From the NCBI GenBank assembly GCA_964586175.1, contig CAZPGL010000004.1, positions 47,806-111,805 of the forward strand: a DNA stretch of 64,000 nt, written 5' to 3'. The DNA is from CAZPGL01 sp964586175 (GTDB lineage: Bacteria > Actinomycetota > Acidimicrobiia > Acidimicrobiales > MedAcidi-G1). A model generated the notes under the pieces. The model was not told where the DNA came from. It did no database searches and saw nothing but the letters and a program-made list of their open reading frames with translations. Position numbers and translations under genes: made by a program. How positions within the stretch are numbered: position 1 is the stretch's first letter; every line of letters begins with the position of its first letter. This document shows, in pieces, positions 19,807-28,363 of this stretch.

Positions 19807-20847
19807 TCAGTCGCCGAACAGGGATGCCGGCCTTCCCGAGCCGGCCGGCCGGTCCAGGCCCAGATGGGCGAATGCGGCATCGGTGGCCATACGGCCCTTC
19901 GGAGTCCGGATCAGGAGACCCTGCTGGATGAGGAACGGCTCGTAGACGTCCTCGACGGTGTCGTCGGGTTCGCTCACGCTGATGGCGAGGGTCTTGACCC
20001 CCACCGGACCTCCGCCGAACCGGGCACACAGGGCGTCGAGGATGGCCCGGGACGGCTTGTCCAGCCCCAGGCTGTCGACGCCGAAGAAGGCCAGCCCGTC
20101 GCGGGCGACCGGGCCGTCGATGACACCCTCGGACTCCGGCCGTTCGATCTGGGCGAAGTCGCGGACCTGGCGCAGCAGCCGGTTGCCGATACGCGGCGTG
20201 CCCCGGGAACGCCGGGCGATCTCGGAGGCACCGGCATCGTCGATGTCGACGCCGAGGATGCCGGCCGCCCGCTCGACGATGGCCCGCAGGTCGTCGGCCT
20301 CGTAGTAGTCGAGGCGGGCCGTGAGGCCGAAGCGGTCCCGGAGCGGACCGGTGATGAGCCCGGTGCGGGTGGTGGCCCCGACCAGGGTGAACCGGGGCAA
20401 CTCGAGGCGGATGGACCGGGCCGCCGGACCCTTGCCGAGCACGATGTCGAGTTCGAAGTCCTCCATGGCCGGGTACAGCACCTCCTCGACGGCCCGGGCC
20501 AGGCGGTGGATCTCGTCGATGAACAGGACATCGCCCGGTTCCAACTTGGTGAGGATGGCGGCCAGGTCGCCGGCCCGCTCGAGGGCGGGACCAGAGGTCA
20601 CCTGGAGTTCGGCGTCCATCTCGGTGGCCACGATGTGGGCCAGGGTGGTCTTGCCCAGCCCCGGAGGTCCGGCGAACAGGAAGTGGTCGGCGGCCTGACC
20701 CCGCTGACGGGCCGCGGCCAGCATGACCCGCAGGTGGCCCTTCAGCTCGGCCTGACCCACGAACTCGTCCAGGCGCCGGGGCCGCAACCCCACCTCGACC
20801 TCGGCGTCGACCGGCTCCCGATCCGGGGACAGCAGCTCCTCACGCAC
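19807..20847 (-). CDS. ruvB: Holliday junction branch migration ATPase RuvB
   Basis: Motor of the RuvAB branch-migration complex, 346 residues. It has LDEFVGQAELKGHL, Walker A GPPGLGKTTLAH, Walker B VLFIDEIHRL, sensor 1 TLVGATTRTGLI and a C-terminal winged-helix DNA-binding domain (EDVYEPFLIQQGLLIRTPKGR). GTG at 20847 has GAGGAG 5 bases upstream. Last gene of the ruvC-ruvA-ruvB operon. Confidence 0.96.
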   Translation of the reverse strand: MREELLSPDREPVDAEVEVGLRPRRLDEFVGQAELKGHLRVMLAAARQRGQAADHFLFAGPPGLGKTTLAHIVATEMDAELQVTSGPALERAGDLAAILTKLEPGDVLFIDEIHRLARAVEEVLYPAMEDFELDIVLGKGPAARSIRLELPRFTLVGATTRTGLITGPLRDRFGLTARLDYYEADDLRAIVERAAGILGVDIDDAGASEIARRSRGTPRIGNRLLRQVRDFAQIERPESEGVIDGPVARDGLAFFGVDSLGLDKPSRAILDALCARFGGGPVGVKTLAISVSEPDDTVEDVYEPFLIQQGLLIRTPKGRMATDAAFAHLGLDRPAGSGRPASLFGD

Positions 20848-20866
20848 GGCGGCTCCTCACCCTCCC

Positions 20867-21460
20867 CTACGCCCGGGCCAGCCGCTGCAAGGCGGCGCGC
20901 AGCAACAGCGCCGGATCGTCGCCGGCCAGGTCGACCAGCACGGTCCGGATCTCGTCGGGCTGGTAGCCGAGACCGCCCAGCGCCTCGTGGACCTCCTGCA
21001 GGGCGGACCGGGACCCCGGCTCGGCGTCGACCCCGGACGGCACCCCGTCGACCGGTAGGTCCAACGAGTTCTTGAGCTCGACGAGCAGCCGGGTGGCGGT
21101 CTTCTTGCCGACGCCCGGCACCAGGCAGAGGGCGGCCACGTCGTCGTCGGCCAGCAGCCGTGCCAACTCGGTCGGCCCGTGCACGCCCAGCACGGCCAGA
21201 GCCAGGGACGGACCGACACCGTGGGCCGACAACAGGGCCTCGAAGCAGACCCGCTCATCGCGCTGGAGGAACCCGTAGAGGGACTGGTCGGCCTCCCGTA
21301 TGTGGTGGTGGACGTGGAGGAACACCTCGTGGCCCGGCTCGCCCATCGACACCGCGGTCGTCGGGGTGACGGTGACCCGGTAGCCGATGCCGGACACCTC
21401 GACCAGCACCTGGCTGTCGTCGAGTCGCTCGAGCAACACACCGCGTAGCGATCCGATCAT
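20867..21460 (-). CDS. ruvA: Holliday junction DNA helicase subunit RuvA
   Basis: Junction-binding tetramer that recruits RuvB. 197 residues: MIGSLRGVLLE, OB-fold domain I, helix-hairpin-helix domain II (GVGPSLALAVLGVHG and LVPGVGKKTATRLLVELK), a linker, and domain III that contacts RuvB (EVHEALGGLGYQPDEI). ATG at 21460 overlaps the ruvC stop by 4 bases. Confidence 0.95.
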   Translation of the reverse strand: MIGSLRGVLLERLDDSQVLVEVSGIGYRVTVTPTTAVSMGEPGHEVFLHVHHHIREADQSLYGFLQRDERVCFEALLSAHGVGPSLALAVLGVHGPTELARLLADDDVAALCLVPGVGKKTATRLLVELKNSLDLPVDGVPSGVDAEPGSRSALQEVHEALGGLGYQPDEIRTVLVDLAGDDPALLLRAALQRLARA

Positions 21461-21990
21461 CGGGACCTCCCGGAGGCCGCCACCCGACGCCCCGACGGCG
21501 GCACCACGGCCAGATGACAGAGGGCGACGGCGACGGCGTCGGCAGCGTCGACCGGCCGGAGCGGCTGGTCGAGGCCCAGGAGGCCCTGGACCATGCGCTC
21601 CACCTGGTCCTTGTCGGCACCACCCCAGCCGGCCACCGCCGATTTCACCTCGTTGGGCGAATAGCACGTGACCGGACAACCCGCAGTGGCCGCGGCGGCC
21701 ATGACGACGCCGGCGGCCTGCCCGGTGGCCATGGCGGTCCGCACGTTGACCTGGAACAGGACCCGCTCGACCGCCACCTCGTCGGGGCGGTACTCGGCGA
21801 TCAACGCCGTCACCTCGGCATGGAGCTCGGCCAAACGGCAGGCCAGATCGTCGGCCGGGTCGGTGCGGATGACCCCGGCAGCCACGGCGTGCGGCGCGCG
21901 ACCGGCACGCGTCGGACCCTGCCGGGACGGGCGCTCGACGACGCCGTACCCGCAACGGGAGAGGCCCGGATCGATCCCCAGAACGAACAT
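21457..21990 (-). CDS. ruvC: Crossover junction endodeoxyribonuclease RuvC
   Basis: Resolves Holliday junctions. 177 residues: FVLGIDPGLSRCGYGVVE with the first catalytic Asp, VAVERVLFQVN with Glu, and DAADAVAVALCHLA with the last acidic pair. The ATG at 21990 is set by TAGAGT 7 bases upstream. First gene of ruvC-ruvA-ruvB. Confidence 0.95.
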   Translation of the reverse strand: MFVLGIDPGLSRCGYGVVERPSRQGPTRAGRAPHAVAAGVIRTDPADDLACRLAELHAEVTALIAEYRPDEVAVERVLFQVNVRTAMATGQAAGVVMAAAATAGCPVTCYSPNEVKSAVAGWGGADKDQVERMVQGLLGLDQPLRPVDAADAVAVALCHLAVVPPSGRRVAASGRSR

Positions 21991-21997
21991 ATGTACG

Positions 21998-22003
21998 ACT
22001 CTA
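21998..22003 (-). promoter_or_regulatory. -10 element TAGAGT for ruvCAB
   Basis: TANNNT 7 bases upstream of the ruvC ATG. The rest of the 64-base gap holds only a weak 5-bp hairpin (22013-22025). Confidence 0.5.
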
Positions 22004-22054
22004 GCCCGGAGGCCACCCGGGGTGGGGATACCCGTTGAACCGGCCGGCGCCCGC

Positions 22055-22804
22055 TCAGGCCTCGAGGGCGGCGAACACCTCGTCGGGGATGTCGAAGTTG
22101 GCGTACACGTCCTGCACGTCGTCAAGGTCATCGAGCACGTCGATGACCCGCAGCACCGCCTTGGCCGCCTCGAGGGTGTCGACGGCGACCGTCGACGTCG
22201 GCAGCATCGTCACGTCGGCCGACTCGAACACCACGCCGGCCGCATCGAGCGCATCGCGGACATCGGGCAGGTCGGCCGGATCACAGGTGAGCCGCCAGGT
22301 CCCACCCTCGTCGACGAGGTCCTCGGCACCGGCGTCAAGGGCGACCAGCATGATCTCGTCCTCGTCGGTGCCGCCCGGCAGCATCACCACGCCTTTGCGC
22401 TCGAACTGCCACGCCACGGAACCGGGCTCGGCCAGCGAGCCGCCATTCTTGCCCAGCACCGACCGGACCTCAGAACCAGTGCGGTTGCGGTTGTCGCTGA
22501 GCGTCTCGACGTAGAGGGCCACCCCATGGGGGGCATAGCCCTCGTAGGTGATCGACTCGTAGTTGACGCCCTCGAGCTCGCCCGTCCCCCGCTTGACCGC
22601 CCGCTCGATGGTGTCCAGCGGCACCGACGCGTCGCGGGCCTTCTGGAACATGGTGCGCAACGTCGGGTTGGCGTCGACGTCACCGCCCCCCTGCCGGGCC
22701 GCCACCTCGACCTGCTTGATGAGCTTGGCGAACAGCTTGCCGCGCTTCTTGTCCGCCGCGCCCTTCTTGTGCTTGATGGTCGCCCATTTGGAATGTCCGG
22801 ACAT
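22055..22804 (-). CDS. yebC: YebC/PmpR family protein
   Basis: 249 residues, full length. MSGHSKWATIKHKKGAADKKR is the family N-terminus; GVALYVETLSDNRNRT and GSVAWQFERKGV follow. Members have been described as transcription regulators and, more recently, as factors that relieve ribosome stalling. A GAGG site lies about 5 bases before the ATG. It sits 18 bases from pdxT and is probably the last gene of pdxS-pdxT-yebC. Confidence 0.94.
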   Translation of the reverse strand: MSGHSKWATIKHKKGAADKKRGKLFAKLIKQVEVAARQGGGDVDANPTLRTMFQKARDASVPLDTIERAVKRGTGELEGVNYESITYEGYAPHGVALYVETLSDNRNRTGSEVRSVLGKNGGSLAEPGSVAWQFERKGVVMLPGGTDEDEIMLVALDAGAEDLVDEGGTWRLTCDPADLPDVRDALDAAGVVFESADVTMLPTSTVAVDTLEAAKAVLRVIDVLDDLDDVQDVYANFDIPDEVFAALEA

Positions 22805-22822
22805 GGTGCCTCGCTCGAGTGG

Positions 22823-23401
22823 TCAGGCCGCGTCGAAGGCGGACCGGAGGAACTGGCGGTGGATGCGATCGTCGTCGGCCAACTCCGGATGGAACGACGA
22901 CACCAGCACCGGACCCTGCCGGCACAGCACAGCGTGGCCGTCGACGGTCGCCAGCACCTCGACGTCGTCACCGACCCGTTCCACCAGCGGAGCCCGGATG
23001 AAGATGCCGTGGAAACCACCGTCGAGGCCGGCCACCGTCAGATCGGCTTCGAACGAGTCGACCTGACGGCCGTACCCGTTGCGTCGCACCCCGAGATCGA
23101 TGGCCCCGAACGACCGCTGGTCGGCACGGCCGTCGGCGACCTCGTCGGCCAACAGGATCAGCCCGGCACACGTGCCGAACACCGGCATGCCGCCGGCCAG
23201 CCGCTCGGCCAGAGGGTCCCGCAGACCCGACGAATCGAGCAGCATCGACATGGTCGTCGACTCTCCCCCTGGCATCACCAGGGCGTCGACGGTGGCCAGC
23301 TCGTCGGGGGTGCGGACCTCCTGGGGCGACGCGCCGGCACCGGCCAGCACGGCGGCGTGGCTGGCGAACGCTCCCTGGAGGGCGAGGACCCCGACCTTCA
23401 C
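22823..23401 (-). CDS. pdxT: Pyridoxal 5'-phosphate synthase glutaminase subunit
   Basis: Releases ammonia from glutamine for PdxS. 192 residues: VGVLALQGAF, LVMPGGESTTMS, the nucleophile in GTCAGLILLA, IFIRAP and the catalytic SFHPEL. The start is the GTG at 23401, which gives the usual KVGVLALQG beginning. It follows pdxS by 10 bases. Confidence 0.94.
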   Translation of the reverse strand: MKVGVLALQGAFASHAAVLAGAGASPQEVRTPDELATVDALVMPGGESTTMSMLLDSSGLRDPLAERLAGGMPVFGTCAGLILLADEVADGRADQRSFGAIDLGVRRNGYGRQVDSFEADLTVAGLDGGFHGIFIRAPLVERVGDDVEVLATVDGHAVLCRQGPVLVSSFHPELADDDRIHRQFLRSAFDAA

Positions 23402-23411
23402 CGCGGTCGTA

Positions 23412-24302
23412 CTACCAGCCGCGGTCGGCCAGACGGGTCTCGAGCTCGCCCAACTCCAGGCCGGGCATGGCCTCGCCGAGACCCCGGCTGACCTTGGCCA
23501 GGATGGTGGGGTCGGCGAAGTTGGTGGCCGCCTCGACGATGGCCCGGGCACGCGGGGCCGGGTCGTCGCTCTTGAAGATGCCCGAGCCCACGAACACTGC
23601 CTCGGCACCCAGCTGCATGACGAGCGACGCATCAGCCGGGGTGGCGATACCGCCGGCGCAGAACATCGGCACCGGCAGGCGGCCCGTCTCGGCCACCTCC
23701 TGGACGAGCGGCAACGGCGCCTGCAACTGCTTGGCCCAGTCGAACAGCTCAGCCGAGTCGGCCTGGGTGATCCGGCGCAGATCGCCGAGAATCGACCGCA
23801 GGTGGCGGACGGCCTCGACGATGTTGCCGGTCCCGGCCTCGCCCTTCGAGCGGATCATGCACGCCCCCTCGGCGATGCGGCGCAACGCCTCACCGAGGTT
23901 GGTGGCCCCGCACACGAACGGCACGTCGAACGCCCACTTGTCGATGTGATGCGCCTCGTCGGCCGGGGTGAGCACCTCGCTCTCGTCGACGTAGTCGACG
24001 CCCAGCGACTCGAGGATCTGGGCTTCGGCGAAGTGCCCAATCCGCGCCTTGGCCATCACCGGAACGGTGACGGCCTCCTTGATGCCCTCGATCATCACTG
24101 GATCGGACATGCGGGCGACGCCACCGTCGCGGCGGATGTCGGCCGGCACCCGTTCGAGCGCCATGACGGCCACCGCCCCGGCGTCCTCGGCGATGCGTGC
24201 CTGCTCGGGGTCGACGACGTCCATGATGACGCCGCCCTTGAGCATTTCGGCCAGACCCCGCTTGACCAGCCGGGTACCCGTTTCGCGTGCTGCTTCAGTC
24301 AT
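23412..24302 (-). CDS. pdxS: Pyridoxal 5'-phosphate synthase synthase subunit
   Basis: Makes PLP from ribose 5-phosphate, glyceraldehyde 3-phosphate and ammonia (DXP-independent route). 296 residues: [53 protein letters not shown] with a Schiff-base lysine, and [20 protein letters not shown] 7 bases upstream of the ATG predicts a leaderless start. First gene of pdxS-pdxT. Confidence 0.96.
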   Translation of the reverse strand: MTEAARETGTRLVKRGLAEMLKGGVIMDVVDPEQARIAEDAGAVAVMALERVPADIRRDGGVARMSDPVMIEGIKEAVTVPVMAKARIGHFAEAQILESLGVDYVDESEVLTPADEAHHIDKWAFDVPFVCGATNLGEALRRIAEGACMIRSKGEAGTGNIVEAVRHLRSILGDLRRITQADSAELFDWAKQLQAPLPLVQEVAETGRLPVPMFCAGGIATPADASLVMQLGAEAVFVGSGIFKSDDPAPRARAIVEAATNFADPTILAKVSRGLGEAMPGLELGELETRLADRGW

Positions 24303-24309
24303 GGGCAGC

Positions 24310-24315
24310 AGTGTA
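24310..24315 (-). promoter_or_regulatory. -10 element TACACT for pdxST
   Basis: TANNNT 7 bases upstream of the pdxS ATG, no Shine-Dalgarno. Confidence 0.5.
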
Positions 24316-24365
24316 CGACCACCGTCTCCGCGACGACGCGGCCGGCGACCGGGTTTCCGGCACGC

Positions 24366-25553
24366 TCAGCGGGTGAGGGGGGCGACCTCGTCGGGGCCGA
24401 GGATCGAACCTTCCCCCAGCCTCGCCACGGCCACCCAGGCGGTACCCGGGTCGAGCGCCACCGGCTCGCCGGTGCCGTCGTCGGTGAGGTTCCAGCCATC
24501 GGTGGCCGACGGGCGGCTCCAGACGACGCCGGTCACGGTGCCGTCGCGCAGCACCCAGCCGTCACCGGATCCGGTGGTGAGGGCCTGCGGAGACACCGGG
24601 TCGGCGTCGGACCGCCGGTAGTTGACGTAGAGCACAACGACGTTGTCGGTCGACAGTTGCGCCCCAGTGTCGTCGACGTGGGGCAGGCCGTCCTGATACC
24701 GCATCCACCGCTCCACGTCGTCGTCCCAGACGTAGTCCACGACCCGGTTGCGGGCCGTCCAGCGCACCCCGAGGGCCGGCACCGCGGCGGCCGGCGCCGG
24801 ACCGTAAGCGAACACCGGAGCCACGTCGGCTGAGCGGTCCCCGATGGTGCCCAGGACGGCCTCGGGGTCGATGCGGCCGTTGTAGGGCGCCCGGCGCTCC
24901 GCATCGCGTACGAAGTGCTCCTGGCCGACGCTGGCCGTCGACCGGCCCTCGAGGTGACCGCGGCGCTCGGCTCGCCGGATCTCGGCCAGGACGCCCTCGT
25001 TGGCCCCCCAGTAGGCGAACACCGGTTGGCTCAGCCCGGCCGACAGGTCGAGGTCGCTGGACCGGGCCGACCGGACCGGCATCACGGCCTCGGGGAGCAC
25101 GCTGTGGAACACGGCGGCGAACCGGGTCTTGCCCGACTCGATGTGGATCTCGTACACGATGTCGGCGGACGCCAACCCGTGCTGGGGTAACGACCCCTCG
25201 TTGTTGTTGCCGACCTTCACGACGATTGCCGGAAGGGCCGACACGCCGTCGACGGCCGGCAGCCCGGTCAGGGGGTGCAGGGGTCCGGTCCAGGCCGCCA
25301 CGGCGCCGGTCTCGTCGACGACGTCGCCGGCCCCCGAAGCCTCGGCCTCGAACGCCCCTTCCTCACTCGCCGAAGGCTGCTCACCGCCGACCGGATCGGC
25401 CGGAGCGGACGTGCCCGCGTCATCATCGGGTGCTCCGACAGCACCGGGAACCGTCGTCGCCGTCAGCCCGTGCCGATCGGGGGTGTCGGAACCTCCGCCA
25501 CCGCACCCGGCCACGAGCGCCAACCCGACGAGCAACCCGGCCGCCCGCCTCAC
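24366..25553 (-). CDS. DUF3048 (YerB-type) lipoprotein
   Basis: 395 residues from the GTG at 25553: a short basic start and hydrophobic stretch ending LALVAGC, a lipobox with the cysteine to be lipidated, then a low-complexity linker of about 80 residues. The DUF3048 domain follows with PLTGLPAVDG, GSLPQHGLASADIVYE, PVRSARSSDLDL, FAYWGANEG and APYNGRI. Extracytoplasmic and membrane-tethered; the family has no firm biochemical role. It follows the M48-like gene after 4 bases. Confidence 0.88.
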   Translation of the reverse strand: MRRAAGLLVGLALVAGCGGGGSDTPDRHGLTATTVPGAVGAPDDDAGTSAPADPVGGEQPSASEEGAFEAEASGAGDVVDETGAVAAWTGPLHPLTGLPAVDGVSALPAIVVKVGNNNEGSLPQHGLASADIVYEIHIESGKTRFAAVFHSVLPEAVMPVRSARSSDLDLSAGLSQPVFAYWGANEGVLAEIRRAERRGHLEGRSTASVGQEHFVRDAERRAPYNGRIDPEAVLGTIGDRSADVAPVFAYGPAPAAAVPALGVRWTARNRVVDYVWDDDVERWMRYQDGLPHVDDTGAQLSTDNVVVLYVNYRRSDADPVSPQALTTGSGDGWVLRDGTVTGVVWSRPSATDGWNLTDDGTGEPVALDPGTAWVAVARLGEGSILGPDEVAPLTR

Positions 25554-25557
25554 CAGG

Positions 25558-26283
25558 TCAGCACTCCCCGAGGGCGGCGACCCGCAGATCGATGGTCGGG
25601 TGGGCCGACGCCGAGATCCCCGGACGGACCAACCAGAGGTGGGCGGTCGTCGGCGCGGCATCGACCCGGGAACCACTGACGTCAGCGGCCGTCAGCGCCC
25701 GGACCAGGCCGGGCGGGTACCGGGTGAGGGCGACACCGGCGGCATCGGCGGCCAGGTAGGTGTCGGCGTCGTCGATCCGGGCCGGCAGGCCGGCGCCACC
25801 CGGCAGTCGGCCCCAGAACGCCGCCTTGGTCTCGGCGACCAGCGAACGGTCCCGGCAGCGCACCAGCGCATGAGCGAGCAGGCCCTCGAGTTCGACCGCG
25901 CCGAGGACCTCGAGGGCCCCGGTGGTGACCAGCAGCACCGAGGAGCGACCGTCGGCAGCCACCGCGGCGTTCACCGACGGGCTGTCGAGCACCTGCAGGT
26001 CGGGGCGGGCGATGCCGTGGCTGAGGCACAGGCCATCGACGATGTTGTGGTACCGGGGGAACTCCTCGCCGGTCGCCAGTCGGCCGCCCAGGCCGGCCTC
26101 GACGGCCTCGAGGGTGCGCCGGTCGACCAGAGCCACACCGGCTGTCGACACGACCACGGCGACCGGGACCGCCATCCAGACCGGGGCACCGATGGCCACG
26201 ACCACCGCGGCGACGATGACGCCGGTGACGACGGCCAGCGCGGCCACCGGGGATCGGAGAAGACGGAGGGTCTGGTCGGACAT
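25558..26283 (-). CDS. M48 (HtpX)-like membrane protein with degenerate zinc site
   Basis: 241 residues: two N-terminal TM helices (about 12-33 and 36-52), then a domain that follows HtpX: GIARPDLQVLDSPSVNAAVA, LLVTTGALEVLG, VELEGLLAHAL, YLAADAAGVALTRYPPGL, TTAHLWLVRP and HPTIDLRVAAL. At the HExxH position the sequence is His138-Ala-Leu-Val-Arg142, so the catalytic Glu and second His are lost. The third-ligand Glu of the EYxAD-type motif is Thr175. It is therefore a probable pseudoprotease. ATG at 26283 is preferred; an upstream ATG at 26322 overlaps TATCAT. Confidence 0.75.
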   Translation of the reverse strand: MSDQTLRLLRSPVAALAVVTGVIVAAVVVAIGAPVWMAVPVAVVVSTAGVALVDRRTLEAVEAGLGGRLATGEEFPRYHNIVDGLCLSHGIARPDLQVLDSPSVNAAVAADGRSSVLLVTTGALEVLGAVELEGLLAHALVRCRDRSLVAETKAAFWGRLPGGAGLPARIDDADTYLAADAAGVALTRYPPGLVRALTAADVSGSRVDAAPTTAHLWLVRPGISASAHPTIDLRVAALGEC

Positions 26284-26320
26284 GTGCGGGCTGCCGGAGA
26301 GAAGATGGCTGGACGGTCGC

Positions 26321-26326
26321 ATGATA
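26321..26326 (-). promoter_or_regulatory. Possible -10 element TATCAT for the M48-like/DUF3048 pair
   Basis: TANNNT overlapping the upstream ATG (26320-26322) and 37 bases before the ATG at 26283. The 96-base gap also has a cgccccgt tandem duplication and a 5-bp GC hairpin (26352-26366), with no strong terminator. Confidence 0.3.
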
Positions 26327-26379
26327 CGCCCCCTTCGCCCCGTCGCCCCGTCGCCCGGGTCGGGCGGCCAAGCGGCCAG

Positions 26380-27453
26380 CTAGGCGGCGACCAACTCCTC
26401 GTAGACCTCGAGATAGCGGGCGGCCAGACGCCGCATCGAGAACTCCTCGGCCCGCGTCCGACCGCTGGCCACCAGGGCCCGGCGACGAGCCGGGTCCCGC
26501 AGGACCTTCTCCAGGGCCACCGCCAGCTCGCGCCCGTCGCCCGGCGGCACCAACAGGGCGTCGTCGCCGCCTCGGGCCACCTTGGCGTAGCCGGGGATGT
26601 CGCTGGCCACGACGGCGGTGTCGCACGCCATGCCCTCCAGCAGCACCACACCGAACGACTCACCCCGTAAGGACGGCGCGCAGAACACGTCGGCCCCCTT
26701 CATACGGGCCAGCTTCTCGGAGTCGCTGATGCGGCCCAGCCATTCGATGCGGGCATCACCGGCCGACCGGGACCGCAGGGCTTCGGTCTCGGGCCCGTCG
26801 CTGGCCACCCACAGACGGACATCGGGCGGCAGGTCGCTCATGGCGTCCAGCAGCACCGCTAGGCCCTTGCGGGGCTCGTGACGGCCCACAAAGAAGATCG
26901 TCGGGTGGGTGGTCGGCCACGGTTCGACCGCCGCGCACCGGTCGGTCTCGACACCGTTGAACAACACCTCGTAGGTGCCGCCCAGCGAGGTGTGGGCCAT
27001 GGCGGCGGCATCGTCGGACACCGCGAACGACCGGTCCAGCCGCCGGCTCAACCAACGGACGGGACCGTTGAGCAGGTCGTAGGCCCGGCTTCCCCCAGCG
27101 GCGTGGAAGGTGCCCACCATTGGGGAGTCGGCGAGCAACAGCGCCGTGGTCGTCGGACCGGGGGCCAGTGGCTCGTGGAGGTGTAGCAGGTCGAACTGCT
27201 CGTCCCGGAGAGCCCTGATGGTCCGCAGGGCGCACGGCACGTCGGGGGCGATGGGGGCGATCGAACCGTTGGCGGCCGTCGGCAGGCTGTCGCCCAGCGG
27301 GGTCACCCCGGCGTCGGGCGGAGGGCCGTCGCAGGGCCCGAGCACCCGGGTGCTGTGGCCGGCGGCCCGCAGTTCCCGGGCCAGCCCCAGCACCTGGCCC
27401 TGGACCCCGCCAGGCAGGGTCAGGCTGTACGGGCAGACGACACCAATGCGCAT
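26380..27453 (-). CDS. pimA: Phosphatidylinositol alpha-mannosyltransferase (GT4)
   Basis: Transfers mannose from GDP-mannose to phosphatidylinositol at the inner membrane leaflet. 357 residues of GT-B fold: VCPYSLTLPGGVQGQVLGLA, HLHEPLAPGPTTTAL, FVGRHEPRKGLAVLL and the E-x7-E motif in PSLRGESFGVVLLEGMA. It is 10 bases from an acyltransferase and behind a CDP-alcohol phosphatidyltransferase, the pgsA-patA-pimA order of mycobacteria. TAGCGT 7 bases before the ATG may give it its own start as well. Confidence 0.9.
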   Translation of the reverse strand: MRIGVVCPYSLTLPGGVQGQVLGLARELRAAGHSTRVLGPCDGPPPDAGVTPLGDSLPTAANGSIAPIAPDVPCALRTIRALRDEQFDLLHLHEPLAPGPTTTALLLADSPMVGTFHAAGGSRAYDLLNGPVRWLSRRLDRSFAVSDDAAAMAHTSLGGTYEVLFNGVETDRCAAVEPWPTTHPTIFFVGRHEPRKGLAVLLDAMSDLPPDVRLWVASDGPETEALRSRSAGDARIEWLGRISDSEKLARMKGADVFCAPSLRGESFGVVLLEGMACDTAVVASDIPGYAKVARGGDDALLVPPGDGRELAVALEKVLRDPARRRALVASGRTRAEEFSMRRLAARYLEVYEELVAA

Positions 27454-27460
27454 GGCGACG

Positions 27461-27466
27461 ACGCTA
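27461..27466 (-). promoter_or_regulatory. Possible internal -10 element TAGCGT for pimA
   Basis: TANNNT 7 bases upstream of the pimA ATG, overlapping the stop of the upstream acyltransferase gene. Confidence 0.35.
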
Positions 27467-28357
27467 GCCCTCGGCGGGCCCGTGGTCGCTCGGCCAGTTG
27501 GGCTGCAGCAGGTGCCACTGCTCCGGGGCCTCGCGGATCAGGTCCTCGAAGTGACGGGCCAGGTCGCGGGTGACCCGGGCCACGTCGTCGCGCAACGAGC
27601 CCCGGCGCTCGACGTGCATCGGTGCCAGGGCCTCGCCGTGGCAACCATGTCCCCGGATGTACACCGCGGCAGGAATGATCACCGCGCCGGTCCGCAGGGC
27701 GAGGGTCGCCGGCCCGGCCGGCAGGGTCGTGGGCTCGCCGAAGAACTCGACCTCAACGCCGGCTCCACCGACGTGCCGATCGCAGAGCAGGGTGGCCGAC
27801 TGCCCGGCCTTGAGCGCCCGCATGACCTCAGTGCCGGCGGATGGGCCCAGTGGGATCACGTTCATGCCGAGCGAGGCCCGGTAATCGCGGAACCATTCGA
27901 ACAGCTCGGGAGGGTCGAGTGGTTCGACGACCGCGTTGACCGGTGTACCAGCCACCCGGGTCATCCAGAATGCCGCCCATTCCCAGCCGCCCAGATGGGG
28001 CATGGCGATGATCGGTCCGGTGCCCGTCTCGCAGGCCGCGGTGACGTGCTCGAAGCCGTTCTGGGTGAAGCCGGCGTCGATCTGGTCGGGTGACATCCCG
28101 GGCAGCCGGAAGCTCTGGAACCAGTAGGTGGCATACGAGGCGAACACCTCGTCGACGGCGCGGCGCAACTCACGACCGTCGAGGTCCGGGTCGAGGGTCC
28201 GGCGCAGATGCCGGGCGACCAACGCCCGACGGTCCCGATCGACGTGGCCGGCCAGCCGGCCGGCACCGCGGGCCAAGGCCCCGCCGACACTCCGAGGAAG
28301 CCCTCGGGCGACTGCTGAACCGATCCGGTAGCCGGCGGCCACCGGAAGCAGACCCAT
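27464..28357 (-). CDS. PatA-type phosphatidylinositol mannoside acyltransferase
   Basis: 297 residues of the HtrB/LpxL lysophospholipid acyltransferase family, membrane-associated. The catalytic HX4E motif is His121-LGGW-Glu126, followed by LLCDRHVGGAGVEVEFFGEP and a late HLLQPNWP. In this context it most likely acylates phosphatidylinositol mono- or dimannoside (as Rv2611c does). It lies 6 bases behind pgsA and 10 before pimA. Confidence 0.88.
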   Translation of the reverse strand: MGLLPVAAGYRIGSAVARGLPRSVGGALARGAGRLAGHVDRDRRALVARHLRRTLDPDLDGRELRRAVDEVFASYATYWFQSFRLPGMSPDQIDAGFTQNGFEHVTAACETGTGPIIAMPHLGGWEWAAFWMTRVAGTPVNAVVEPLDPPELFEWFRDYRASLGMNVIPLGPSAGTEVMRALKAGQSATLLCDRHVGGAGVEVEFFGEPTTLPAGPATLALRTGAVIIPAAVYIRGHGCHGEALAPMHVERRGSLRDDVARVTRDLARHFEDLIREAPEQWHLLQPNWPSDHGPAEG

Positions 28358-28363
28358 GGCGGG

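Noticed and set aside
26352..26366. Rho-independent terminator after pimA
   Set aside because: The hairpin has only 5 GC pairs and no T-tract on the transcribed side; such short GC stems are expected by chance at this composition.
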